A program made the position numbers and the translations under genes. Below are positions 24,098 to 32,036 of a stretch of DNA of 37,250 nucleotides, in pieces (within the stretch, counting starts at the first letter, position 1; each line of letters starts with the position of its first letter). The stretch is taken from assembly GCA_902615805.1 (NCBI GenBank), contig CACMQH010000011.1:1-37250 (forward strand), given 5' to 3'. The notes under the pieces are model-generated. The model worked only from the letters and a program-made list of their open reading frames with translations, was not told where the DNA came from and made no database searches. This stretch comes from Rhodospirillaceae bacterium. GTDB lineage: Bacteria; Pseudomonadota; Alphaproteobacteria; TMED109.

Positions 24098-25044
24098 CTA
24101 TGCTCTTTTCTTTCATTATAACCTTTTACAATTTTAGTCACTAAGGGATGCCTTACCACATCTTTTTCACTAAAGTGAATGTGTTCTATTTCTTTAAGTT
24201 TTTTTGTTACATTAATAGCATCTAATAATCCTGATTTATTTTGTTCTGGTAAATCTATTTGAGACAAATCACCAGTTATAACCATTTGGGAATCTTTGCC
24301 TAACCTTGTTAAAAACATTTTCATTTGCATAGGTGAAGTATTTTGTGCTTCATCTAAAATTATGTAAGAATTAGCTAAAGTTCTTCCTCTCATAAAAGCT
24401 AAAGGAGCTATCTCTATTTTTTCTCTATCAATTAACTTTGAAATTTTATCTGAATACAAACAATCTTCAAGAGAATCATATAATGGTCTGAGATAAGGAT
24501 CTATTTTTTCTTTTAAGTCTCCAGGCAAAAAACCTAATTGTTCTCCTGCTTCTACTGCAGGTCTAGATAGAATAATTTTATCTACTGCTCCTGAGGTTAT
24601 TTTTTCTACTGCATCGGCAACTGCTATATAAGTTTTTCCTGTTCCAGCTGGCCCTATACCAAAAGTTAAAACTTTATTTTTAAGAGCAATTATATATTTT
24701 TCTTGTTGTATTGATCTAGGCGCTATTTTTTTTTTTGGAGTTTTAATAAATAAATTTTTATTTCTAATTTCTTTCCTATTTTCACATAATCTTATTGCGG
24801 CTTCTACTTCATCATTATCTATTATTCTTTTATCTTTTGCGGAATCTATAAGACTTTCAATTATATTTTTAGCCTTATCTGCATTTTCTCCTGTAATACA
24901 TAATATGTTACCCCTGGCATTAATTCTTAAGTCCAATAATTTTTCTATATGCTTTATATTTTTATCGCCTTCTCCAAAAATTAAGGCTGCTATTTTATTA
25001 TCATTCACATCGAAGATAACTTGTTTTTGTTTTGCTACTACTAT
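24094..25044 (-). CDS. phoH: PhoH family ATPase, probable AUA start
   Basis: 316 residues from the ATA at 25044 (304 from GTG at 25008). It is a PhoH-like P-loop ATPase, suspected RNA-helicase or RNase-associated, paired with ybeY. Walker A GPAGTGKTY is at about 131-139, Walker B LDEAQN follows, and the C-terminus has GDLSQIDLPEQNKSGL. A GGAG lies 7 bases before ATA, which overlaps the miaB stop as ATAG. The GTG has no ribosome binding site, and the extra 12 codons restore a KQVIFDVNDNK block resembling the family's VSFDDN start. I prefer ATA but either is possible. It overlaps ybeY by four bases. Confidence 0.85.
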   Translation of the reverse strand: MVVAKQKQVIFDVNDNKIAALIFGEGDKNIKHIEKLLDLRINARGNILCITGENADKAKNIIESLIDSAKDKRIIDNDEVEAAIRLCENRKEIRNKNLFIKTPKKKIAPRSIQQEKYIIALKNKVLTFGIGPAGTGKTYIAVADAVEKITSGAVDKIILSRPAVEAGEQLGFLPGDLKEKIDPYLRPLYDSLEDCLYSDKISKLIDREKIEIAPLAFMRGRTLANSYIILDEAQNTSPMQMKMFLTRLGKDSQMVITGDLSQIDLPEQNKSGLLDAINVTKKLKEIEHIHFSEKDVVRHPLVTKIVKGYNERKEHR

Positions 25045-26351
25045 AAGACTTCTCCAAGCAAACTATTGTTGCTGGCCTTTATAATTTTTACATTTTCAAT
25101 ACTTTTTACTTCTTCAGAAAACTCAAAGTTTACAACTTGCATCCATTTTGTAGTTCCTCTGTACTGATTGATTTTTTTTCCTTTACCTTTAACTAAAACC
25201 TCTACTTTTTTAGAAACAAAATTAGTATTAAATTTTTTTTGTTGAGAATTCAGTAATTCTTGTAATTCCTGAAGTCTATCATTTTTTTCTTCATTACTTA
25301 TATTATTTAAATTATTTCTAGCAGACTTTGTTCCTAATCTTCTACTATACTTGAAAGAATAAGCTTGAGCAAAGTTTACTTCTTTAACTAAGTCTAGAGT
25401 ATCTTGAAAATCTCTCCTAGTTTCATCTGGATAGCCTACTATAAAATCAGATGATAAAGCTATGTCTGAACACCTATTTCTTAATCTATCAATAATTTGT
25501 AGATATGATTTTTTTGTATATTTTCTATTCATAAGCTTTAAAATTTTATCTGAGCCTGATTGAACGGGCAGATGTAAGTAAGGATTTAATTTCTTACTAT
25601 ACCCATGTAATTCAATCAATTCTTCATTCATATCTATAGGATGAGAAGTGGTATAACTTATTCTTTTTAAATCTTTTATCTCTTCTAAAGAAATTATTAA
25701 TTTTGCTAGATTTACTTCATTATTATATTTGTCAACTCCATGATATGCATTAACATTTTGACCTAATAGCACAACTTCCTTACATCCATTCTCTACTAAA
25801 TGATTTACTTCTTCAAAAATATGATAAGATTTTCTTGAAGCCTCTGCTCCTCGAGTAAAAGGTACTACACAAAAACTACAAAATTTATCACAACCTTCTT
25901 GAATAGTAACAAATGCCGACGTACTGAAGGTAAGACGTTTTTTCTTAAGAGATTTAAATTTGTCCTTACTGTCAAAGTCTAACTCAAATACTTTTTTATT
26001 TTTAACTTCTTCTATTACCTTATTAAATTTATGATACATTTGAGGGCCTATAACCGCATCAATAATTGGCTGTCTACTGATCATCGCTTTTCCCTCAGCT
26101 TGAGCAACACAACCGGTAATAATTAATTTAGCATCAACATTATTCTTTTTTATTTCTTTAATTTTACCTAATTCAGAATAAATCTTTTCAGCAGCCTTCT
26201 CTCTTATATGACAAGTATTAAAAACTATTACATCTGCCGTTTCAGGAGACTTTACCTGTTCGTGAGTGCCTTTTACACTTTCTAATAAACGATCACTATC
26301 ATAGCTATTCATTTGGCAGCCAAAAGTTTTGATATAAATAGATTTTTTCAA
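25041..26351 (-). CDS. miaB: tRNA-2-methylthio-N6-isopentenyladenosine synthase
   Basis: 436 residues of the MiaB radical SAM methylthiotransferase family, modifying A37 of tRNAs. N-terminal cluster cysteines are C12 (TFGCQMN), C47 (NTCHIREKA) and C81 (GCVAQ). The radical SAM CDKFCSFC motif holds C154, C158 and C161, and a TRAM domain closes the protein (KVEVLVKGKGKK...GTTKWMQVVNF). The start is TTG at 26351 with only a weak upstream purine run; an ATA one codon before is possible. It follows plsC after a 22-base gap and shares its stop with the probable phoH start. Confidence 0.93.
   Translation of the reverse strand: MKKSIYIKTFGCQMNSYDSDRLLESVKGTHEQVKSPETADVIVFNTCHIREKAAEKIYSELGKIKEIKKNNVDAKLIITGCVAQAEGKAMISRQPIIDAVIGPQMYHKFNKVIEEVKNKKVFELDFDSKDKFKSLKKKRLTFSTSAFVTIQEGCDKFCSFCVVPFTRGAEASRKSYHIFEEVNHLVENGCKEVVLLGQNVNAYHGVDKYNNEVNLAKLIISLEEIKDLKRISYTTSHPIDMNEELIELHGYSKKLNPYLHLPVQSGSDKILKLMNRKYTKKSYLQIIDRLRNRCSDIALSSDFIVGYPDETRRDFQDTLDLVKEVNFAQAYSFKYSRRLGTKSARNNLNNISNEEKNDRLQELQELLNSQQKKFNTNFVSKKVEVLVKGKGKKINQYRGTTKWMQVVNFEFSEEVKSIENVKIIKASNNSLLGEVL
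25052..25055 (-). promoter_or_regulatory. Ribosome binding site supporting the phoH AUA start
   Basis: GGAG in the end of miaB, 7 bases before ATA (25044-25042), which overlaps the miaB TAG as ATAG. Confidence 0.5.
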
Positions 26352-26373
26352 TATATGATTCTTATATTATTAG

Positions 26374-27126
26374 TTATAGATTTTTAAAAACTGTAATAAT
26401 TCCTTCTTTAACTTGTTTAAAAGACAACATAGATATAGTCTTTCTATCATATCCCTCTAATTGCATTACAGGATGCATAACAACTGTTGCCTTTATACTG
26501 CTTAGTTTAAGAAAATTAAGCAAATGAGTAACTATACTCATATCTCCATACCATGATATTTGTGGTCTAGTTCTATTATCTATAGGCATATCATTTACAT
26601 GTGTATAACAAAGCGAAAAATTTTGCAATCTTAATTTATTATTACCTTCAAATAAGTTAAACAGGCTACTTTTAAAATTTAAAATTTTTTTTCCTGAGTT
26701 TGTTGTTCCTTCAGGAAACAATACAATCGCGCTTCTATAATCTAAATCTTTATTTATATTTTTAATATTCTCTAAAGTTTTAAAATTCTTTCTTTTTATA
26801 AAAATTGTATTCTGCATTTTTGCTAAAAAACCAAATAAAAACCAAGATTTTATTTCTTGTTTTGCAATGAAACAAATAGGCATAATTGAGCCTAAAATTA
26901 TTATATCAATATAGGAAGTATGGTTTCCTACCAAAATTAAAGGTCTAATTGATGTTTTTTCTCCTATTAACGTTACCTTAACACCTAGTATTTTTAATAA
27001 AACTTTATGAAAGATTATTGGAATGTATGTTCTTTGTCTCAATTTAGTTTTAACTAAAATGTACTGAATTGGACCTAATACTAAAATTATTAAAAAAATT
27101 AAAAAAACTTTCAAAAGTAAAAACAA
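26374..27126 (-). CDS. 1-acyl-glycerol-3-phosphate / lyso-ornithine lipid acyltransferase (PlsC-type)
   Basis: 250 residues of the PlsC acyltransferase family. The N-terminal membrane helix is followed by the catalytic HX4D motif in VGNHTSYIDIIIL (about residues 67-79), and by LFPEGTTNSGKKILNFKSSLF, the acceptor motif. It acylates a lysolipid at the inner membrane. Being directly downstream of the olsB-like gene, it may be the second ornithine-lipid enzyme (OlsA) rather than, or as well as, phosphatidate synthesis. The start is TTG at 27126. No ATG or ATA is in frame upstream before a stop codon. Confidence 0.85.
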   Translation of the reverse strand: MFLLLKVFLIFLIILVLGPIQYILVKTKLRQRTYIPIIFHKVLLKILGVKVTLIGEKTSIRPLILVGNHTSYIDIIILGSIMPICFIAKQEIKSWFLFGFLAKMQNTIFIKRKNFKTLENIKNINKDLDYRSAIVLFPEGTTNSGKKILNFKSSLFNLFEGNNKLRLQNFSLCYTHVNDMPIDNRTRPQISWYGDMSIVTHLLNFLKLSSIKATVVMHPVMQLEGYDRKTISMLSFKQVKEGIITVFKNL

Positions 27127-27141
27127 ATAATTATCTCAATA

Positions 27142-27948
27142 TTACTTTCTATCAAAGTGGTCCATATATCTTGCAGCAACCTTTTTGGTTGGTAAAACGA
27201 TGCATACATCTGTGGTATTAAAGTCGTAATCTATAACAGCACCATCCCCTACAAAAGCTCCTAAGCGAATATATCCTTTTATAAGTGGTGGAATAGATGA
27301 GATAAATTTTTTAAAATTACTATCATTAATTAGCTCATCATCTTTCATTTTAATATATCTTTTTTTAACAGCAACTGGCCTAATATGAGCTGGGGCTAAA
27401 TATTTCTTATTAAGATAAGCTAAAGCCGATTTATGTTTTTTAACATCTATTCCTGGAAAAGATGCGCAACCAAACATAATTTCAATATTATATTTAATAA
27501 CATATTGGGCAATAAAAGACCAAAGTAACTGCATAGTTTTTCCATTACGATACTTTTGATCTACACAACTTCTACCTAGTTCTAAAATATTACCGTCAAG
27601 GGCTATTAATTTTGATAAGTCATACTCTCCTGATGTATAAAAAAAGCTTTCTTTATCTTTATGTTTTCCTCCATTTAACCTATAAGTTCCCACTACTTTA
27701 TCATATATTTTTCCTGATTTATTATGATCAACTACTAATATGTGATCAAAGTAGTGATCAAATTCATCAATGTCTCTTTTAGATTTTTTTTGTTTATTTG
27801 AGGGTATAGCTTGCATCTCTTCAAAAAAGACTTTATATCTCAAAGCTTGGGCAGCATCAATTTCCAAACTATTTTCTGCTAACCTAACCTCTAGATTACC
27901 AGAAATTATATTTATAGACTCAAAGTTATAATCTTCTGCTATTGCCAT
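27142..27948 (-). CDS. olsB: L-ornithine N-alpha-acyltransferase (OlsB-type GNAT protein)
   Basis: 268 residues of the OlsB family, which joins a 3-hydroxy fatty acid to ornithine, step one of ornithine-lipid synthesis. The N-terminus (LEVRLAENSLEIDAAQALRYKVFFEEM) and central blocks YRLNGGKHKDKESFFYTSGEYDLSKL, LELGRSCVDQKYRNGKTMQLLW and FGCASFPGIDV match the family. It is the gene right after fur (1-base gap) and before the plsC-type partner. Such lipids replace phospholipids under phosphate limitation in many alphaproteobacteria. Product identity is inferred from family and neighbour. Confidence 0.85.
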   Translation of the reverse strand: MAIAEDYNFESINIISGNLEVRLAENSLEIDAAQALRYKVFFEEMQAIPSNKQKKSKRDIDEFDHYFDHILVVDHNKSGKIYDKVVGTYRLNGGKHKDKESFFYTSGEYDLSKLIALDGNILELGRSCVDQKYRNGKTMQLLWSFIAQYVIKYNIEIMFGCASFPGIDVKKHKSALAYLNKKYLAPAHIRPVAVKKRYIKMKDDELINDSNFKKFISSIPPLIKGYIRLGAFVGDGAVIDYDFNTTDVCIVLPTKKVAARYMDHFDRK

Positions 27949-28386
27949 TTAATTCTTCTTTAAAATTTTCTTTCCAAAAAGTTCCATTCTGTGGTCAACT
28001 AATTCATAACCAAGCTTTTTAGCAACTTTCATCTGAAGGTTTTCTATTTCTTCGTTAACAAACTCTATTATTTCTCCACTATCTATATCTATTAAATGAT
28101 CGTGATGTTCATCCTCATTTAATTCCTCATATCTAGCCCTTTTTCCACCAAGCTCTATTCTATTTAATACGTTATACTCTTCAAAAAGTTTAATAGTTCT
28201 GTATACAGTTGCTAAGCTAATTCTAGAGTCAATTTTATTAGCCCTCAAATATACCTCGTTGGCATCTGGGTGGTCATCAGAATTAGAAATAACCTCAGCT
28301 ATAATTCTTCTTTGATGTGTGAACTTTACACCATTTTCTGCACAAAGTTTTTCTATTCTAGAAGTTACTTTTTTATTTTTTTTCAT
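27949..28386 (-). CDS. fur: Fur family transcriptional regulator (Fur/Mur)
   Basis: 145 residues with a Fur-type winged helix (VKFTHQRRIIAEVIS, SLATVYRTIKLFEEYNVL) and metal site (GKRARYEELNEDEHHDHLIDIDSGEIIEF). It lacks the Irr HHH motif; the HHDH motif is the usual Fur site. In alphaproteobacteria such proteins often sense manganese (Mur) or iron, and the sequence does not tell which. It heads the olsB-plsC-miaB run and is divergent from the TusA-like gene. The window thus carries two Fur-family members, this and irr. Confidence 0.88.
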   Translation of the reverse strand: MKKNKKVTSRIEKLCAENGVKFTHQRRIIAEVISNSDDHPDANEVYLRANKIDSRISLATVYRTIKLFEEYNVLNRIELGGKRARYEELNEDEHHDHLIDIDSGEIIEFVNEEIENLQMKVAKKLGYELVDHRMELFGKKILKKN

Positions 28387-28418
28387 TTTTTTGTTATCAA
28401 TGATATATATTTTACATT

Positions 28419-28664
28419 ATGAGCATGAAAAAGAAAGAAAAAATATTATTAGATATTACAAATGATAAATGTCCTATCACTTTTGTAAAAACTAAAATTG
28501 CTTTAGAAAAGTTAAAATCTAATCAATATTTAAACGTACATATTAAAAAAGGTGAAGCCTTAGATGGGTTGCCATCAAGTTTGAAAGAGTTAGGTTATCA
28601 AATTGATAATAAAATAAAAATAAACAATGATGTTTTTAGTTTAGAGATTTCAAAAAAGAGTTAA
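28419..28664 (+). CDS. TusA-family sulfur-carrier protein
   Basis: 81 residues of the TusA/SirA family. The N-terminal motif DITNDKCPITFVKTKIALEKL holds the single conserved cysteine in a CPxxxxxK arrangement, and LKELGYQ follows in the second half. TusA family proteins relay sulfane sulfur (for example to tRNA thiolation) or act in molybdenum-cofactor or sulfur handling. The specific role is unknown. It is a lone plus-strand gene wedged between fur and rimI; its last 15 bases overlap the 3' end of the convergent rimI gene. There is no visible terminator for either. Confidence 0.8.
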   Translation: MSMKKKEKILLDITNDKCPITFVKTKIALEKLKSNQYLNVHIKKGEALDGLPSSLKELGYQIDNKIKINNDVFSLEISKKS

Positions 28665-29090
28665 TCTCATAATATCAGCATCTATATATCTTCCATTCTG
28701 GAAGTAATAATTTTTTCTTTTGCCAACTTTAATAAAATTAAACTTCTTGTATAAACTGATAGCTATTTGGTTTTCTACAGAAACTTCTAAAAAAATATTA
28801 TTAATTTTTTTCTTTAATGCTATATCTAATAGCTTATTCAGTAAACTTTTTCCTATACCTACTTTTCTAAATTTCTTATCAATTATTATCGAAATAATTT
28901 CTATTTCATCTCTAGCTACTCTAGCCTTTAGATAACCTAATGGTTTTGGATGAGATAAAATAAAAATATTATCCTGGTTTGAAATAAATGAATAAAAATC
29001 TTTTTTTTCCCATTTTTTTTCGTAATCATCCTCTACTTTACAATAATATTCATATAAAGAATCATTTTTTACGGCATCACTTCTCAGCAT
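28650..29090 (-). CDS. rimI: Ribosomal-protein-alanine N-acetyltransferase-like GNAT protein
   Basis: 146 residues of the GNAT fold. The acetyl-CoA motif is IDKKFRKVGIGKSLLNKLL, followed by IFLEVSVENQIAISLYKKFNFIKVGKRKNYY, which matches RimI well. RimI acetylates ribosomal protein S18 and may work with the t6A complex. Its start overlaps the end of tsaB by 14 bases, the usual tsaB-rimI pair. The N-terminal 25 residues look extended. Confidence 0.85.
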   Translation of the reverse strand: MLRSDAVKNDSLYEYYCKVEDDYEKKWEKKDFYSFISNQDNIFILSHPKPLGYLKARVARDEIEIISIIIDKKFRKVGIGKSLLNKLLDIALKKKINNIFLEVSVENQIAISLYKKFNFIKVGKRKNYYFQNGRYIDADIMRLTLF

Positions 29091-29715
29091 AATGTCCCTT
29101 AATATATAAAGGTTCTAAATTTTTATTTTCATAATTATATTTATTTTCAAGATATTTTAAAAAAATTTTTAAAATAGATTCTTTTTTAGGAAGACAAAAA
29201 CAATAATTTTTAATTTCATCCACTTTATAATAATTTCCTAAAGTTTTTTCACACATTAAACTAACACTATTTAAATCATTTATGCTTAAAACTTGATGGT
29301 TAGAAAAAGAATTATTTTTTATTAGCTGATAGTAAGCATCATATTTGCTTGCCTTTATTATAATTCCTGTATTTGAATTACTTTTAATTAAACTGTCAAT
29401 AATTCCTTGGTTGTAGATCGCACTAAAATTTGTGTATCCAAATATAGGCTTATTAATTGATACTGCTATAGCTTTTGCTGCAGCTAAACCTACTCTTGTT
29501 CCTGTATAAGACCCAGGCCCCAGAGAAACCATAATATAATCAAGGTCAAAAAAGCAAGCCTTCCCCTCTTCTAATATTTCATCAAACATTTGGTTTATTT
29601 CAACTTCGACACTATTTTCTAAAATTTTACTATTTGATATTAAATTGTCTTTGATATGTAGAACTAAAAAAATTCTATTTAAAGAAGTTTCAATAGATAA
29701 GAATGACTTTTTCAT
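29077..29715 (-). CDS. tsaB: tRNA threonylcarbamoyladenosine biosynthesis protein TsaB
   Basis: 212 residues of the TsaB family, the scaffold for TsaD in t6A37 synthesis. SIETSLNRIFLVL at the start, DYIMVSLGPGSYTGTRVGLAAAKAIA (about residues 60-83), and NKPIFGYTNFSAI fit the family. It overlaps rimI and is divergent from the VanX-like gene with about 25 bases between starts. Confidence 0.9.
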   Translation of the reverse strand: MKKSFLSIETSLNRIFLVLHIKDNLISNSKILENSVEVEINQMFDEILEEGKACFFDLDYIMVSLGPGSYTGTRVGLAAAKAIAVSINKPIFGYTNFSAIYNQGIIDSLIKSNSNTGIIIKASKYDAYYQLIKNNSFSNHQVLSINDLNSVSLMCEKTLGNYYKVDEIKNYCFCLPKKESILKIFLKYLENKYNYENKNLEPLYIKGHYAEK

Positions 29716-29740
29716 AAAAATAATAGTATATTAATATAAT

Positions 29741-30289
29741 ATGCATCTAATAGAAATTAAAAAAAATACATTTGACGTTATTTTAGATTTAAAATACGCA
29801 AGTGAAGATAATATTTTGGGTAAAAAAATTTTTCTAGAAAACCGATGTTTTTTGTTAGAAGAAGCAGCAGATAAACTTCTTGATGCAATTAACATTGCTA
29901 AGGACTTAGGTTATTACTTTAAAATATTTGATGCCTATAGACCATCATATGTTCAAGAGGCTTTATGGAATTTTGATCCCAACCCCAACTTTCTCTCTGA
30001 CCCTAAAAAAGGCTCACCTCATACCAAAGGAATAGCAATTGATTTAACCTTAATAGATTTTAATGGAAATGAATTAGATATGGGAACAAAATTTGATGAC
30101 TTTACAGATAATGCTTATCATCTCTCTAAAGAAATAAACAAAAATGCTAAAATAAATAGAAGACTATTACTATCAATAATGACTCTAGCGGGGTTTGATT
30201 TTTATCATAAAGAATGGTGGCATTATCAATTGTTCAATTCTTCTAATTACCCTTTAATAAAAAATTTTTTTGGTTCTAGCGCTAATTAA
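29741..30289 (+). CDS. D-alanyl-D-alanine dipeptidase (VanX/DdpX type)
   Basis: 182 residues. Zinc-peptidase features of VanX are all present: Arg67 in FDAYRPSYVQEALW, zinc ligands His94 and Asp101 in SPHTKGIAIDLTLID, and catalytic Glu158 plus ligand His161 in EWWHYQL. No signal peptide is visible, so it is cytoplasmic. It cleaves D-Ala-D-Ala; there are no van resistance genes nearby, so it more likely scavenges cell-wall dipeptides. It overlaps nfuA by 8 bases tail to tail. The TATAAT directly before the ATG is too close to be its own -10. Confidence 0.88.
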   Translation: MHLIEIKKNTFDVILDLKYASEDNILGKKIFLENRCFLLEEAADKLLDAINIAKDLGYYFKIFDAYRPSYVQEALWNFDPNPNFLSDPKKGSPHTKGIAIDLTLIDFNGNELDMGTKFDDFTDNAYHLSKEINKNAKINRRLLLSIMTLAGFDFYHKEWWHYQLFNSSNYPLIKNFFGSSAN

Positions 30290-30839
30290 TTTCTACAACT
30301 TCTTTTATATCTTTATGGTAATGCTTAAGCATATTTTCTATTCCCATTTTTAAAGTAGCTGTTGATGAAGGACAACCAGCACAACTACCTTTTAATTCAA
30401 GATAAACTGTACCATTTTTAAAACTATTAAAAGAAATCTCGCCGCCATGGCTTGCAACTACCGGTTTTACCCTTGTTTCTAAAAGCTCTACTATGCTTTT
30501 TTCTATATCAGTTAAAGGTTTTTTATTATCATTAACCTTTTCATTATTTAAAGTCAGATCAATCACATAGTTATTCTTTTCTAAAAAAACTCCAATCTTA
30601 CTGGTCAAAATTGTACGAAGTACAGCCCAAGATGAACTGTTATCCTTAGTTACTGATATGAAGCCTGAGTCTATTAAAATACTTTCCACTCCATCTATAT
30701 CAAATAAGTTTTTTAAAAAGTCGTTATTTTTATGATTGTCGGTATTTTTAAAAATATATGACCTATCAACATTTATATCTTTTTCAGGAATAAATTTAAG
30801 CGTATTAGGATTGGGTGTTTCTTCAACATTAATAAACAT
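30282..30839 (-). CDS. nfuA: NfuA-type Fe-S cluster scaffold/carrier
   Basis: 185 residues with an N-terminal NFU_N-like domain (ETPNPNTLKFIPEK) and a C-terminal NifU-like domain with GSCAGCPSSTATLKMGIE (Cys153-x2-Cys156, the cluster ligands). It delivers Fe-S clusters to client enzymes, such as the aconitase type and radical SAM proteins. The stop of uspA overlaps its ATG as TAATG, so the two are coupled. Confidence 0.93.
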   Translation of the reverse strand: MFINVEETPNPNTLKFIPEKDINVDRSYIFKNTDNHKNNDFLKNLFDIDGVESILIDSGFISVTKDNSSSWAVLRTILTSKIGVFLEKNNYVIDLTLNNEKVNDNKKPLTDIEKSIVELLETRVKPVVASHGGEISFNSFKNGTVYLELKGSCAGCPSSTATLKMGIENMLKHYHKDIKEVVEIN

Positions 30840-31306
30840 TATTTTATTTTACCCGGAACAATAATTATAGGCAATGTTAATTTTTTTCTTAAGATTCCAG
30901 TTAATGAAGATATAACTTTATTGTTTTCTATTTTATCCATTGCTAAACCTAATACTAAGTTTTTCACTTTAGGCCTTTTACTGTTCAAAGTTTTTATCAA
31001 AATCTCCAGTTTTTCACCTGTCTTAATATATGATTTTACATTAAGCTTATAATTATCCTTAATGAATGTAATATATTTTTCTAAAACTTCTTTAGCTTCG
31101 TTCCTTTGTTCTTCCCTCATAATATTTTCTACACCTTTCCAGTGTCTAAAGTTTTCATCTTGGATGATATATAATAATATTATTCCTAAACTTTCAGTTT
31201 TTGCTAATTCACAGGCATACTTCATTGCTTCCAAAAACTCGTCCGATTCATCAACATATACTAAAAGATATTCTTTTAACTTTTTAGAATTTATTTTTTT
31301 AAGCAT
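30839..31306 (-). CDS. Universal stress protein UspA family
   Basis: 155 residues of the Usp alpha/beta fold: LLVYVDESDEFLEAMKYACELA at the N-terminus, IILLYIIQDE, and LVLGLAMDKIENNKVISSLTGILRKKLTLPIIIVP at the end. The ATP-binding GxxGxxGSVS motif is replaced by AMDKIENNKVISSLTG, so nucleotide binding is uncertain. I chose the ATG at 31306 over the longer ORF start because AGGAGG stands 4 bases before it (31311-31316), and the extra N-terminal 16 residues lie inside the overlapping upstream gene. Function unknown; it is co-encoded with nfuA. Confidence 0.82.
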   Translation of the reverse strand: MLKKINSKKLKEYLLVYVDESDEFLEAMKYACELAKTESLGIILLYIIQDENFRHWKGVENIMREEQRNEAKEVLEKYITFIKDNYKLNVKSYIKTGEKLEILIKTLNSKRPKVKNLVLGLAMDKIENNKVISSLTGILRKKLTLPIIIVPGKIK

Positions 31307-32036
31307 AAAACCTCCTAGTAATTTCATGCACAATAAAACCAAAGATAAAAGCAAAAAACACAGCGGTTAACCCATAAAGTAAGCCATTATCATTAGCCAT
31401 TTTATAAATTTTTTCACCATAACCTGTCTTTGATACATTTATAAAAGATCTTCTAGCTGCAATAACAGCACCTTCTTTTAACAATAAAGTATCAACTAAA
31501 TATTGTCCATCTACTAGTTCAGCGGAAAAGTTTAGTTCAGTTTTAAATAATCTTTTATCAGATATTTGAATTAATCCTTGCTCAGGATTATATCTTCCTG
31601 CCTCTATCATACTTTTTATTATTCCATTCACCCAGCTACTCCTTTCTTCTTGCTCCTCTGCTCCAGCAAATCTAATATTTTCTAGTCCAACTTGATTAAT
31701 TTGAAATACATTTTCAGCATTCAATTCTTTCAGAGGTCTTGTGGATGCTACATAATAATAATATGGAACATCAAAGAATACTTTAGTATCAGAATTTAGC
31801 CATAAACCCATTTTTTTTTCTTTTTTTCTTACTTTAACTGTTTTTCTTGGCCCAGTTACTGATACTACCACATCACCCTCTTCATCAATTACTCCAAAAA
31901 ATAAAAGTTTTGCTCCTTTAAACCCTACATCTATATTTATTTTATTGTCAGATATATCGGCTATAATAAGCTTCTTTGAGTTCGCTTTGAATATCGAAAT
32001 AAAAAATACCAGGTAAAAAATTAAAAAAAGCTTCAC
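31299..32036 (-). CDS. Alph_Pro_TM (TIGR02186) family membrane-anchored protein
   Basis: 245 residues with an N-terminal signal (about residues 1-20) and one C-terminal transmembrane helix (about 219-240), so largely periplasmic. The family (TIGR02186/Alph_Pro_TM) has GFKGAKLLFFGVIDEEGDVVVSVTGPRKTVKVRKKEKKMGLWLNS as a recognisable block, and the AEEQEERSSWVNGIIKSMIEAGRYN part. It is usually encoded next to TauE/SafE transporters in alphaproteobacteria, as here (4-base overlap with the TauE gene). The family has no known function; a partner role in anion export is inference. Confidence 0.85.
   Translation of the reverse strand: MKLFLIFYLVFFISIFKANSKKLIIADISDNKINIDVGFKGAKLLFFGVIDEEGDVVVSVTGPRKTVKVRKKEKKMGLWLNSDTKVFFDVPYYYYVASTRPLKELNAENVFQINQVGLENIRFAGAEEQEERSSWVNGIIKSMIEAGRYNPEQGLIQISDKRLFKTELNFSAELVDGQYLVDTLLLKEGAVIAARRSFINVSKTGYGEKIYKMANDNGLLYGLTAVFFAFIFGFIVHEITRRFYA

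Noticed and set aside
28387-28418. Possible Fur/Mur operator between fur and the TusA-like gene
   Set aside because: Only a loose ATCAATGAT-type palindrome; too weak to call without a genome-wide motif.
29735-29740. TATAAT directly before the VanX-like start
   Set aside because: It ends one base before the ATG, so transcription would begin inside the gene; probably chance in AT-rich DNA.
31307-31354. Longer N-terminus for the Usp protein
   Set aside because: It lies wholly inside the upstream gene, and AGGAGG lies right before the shorter start.
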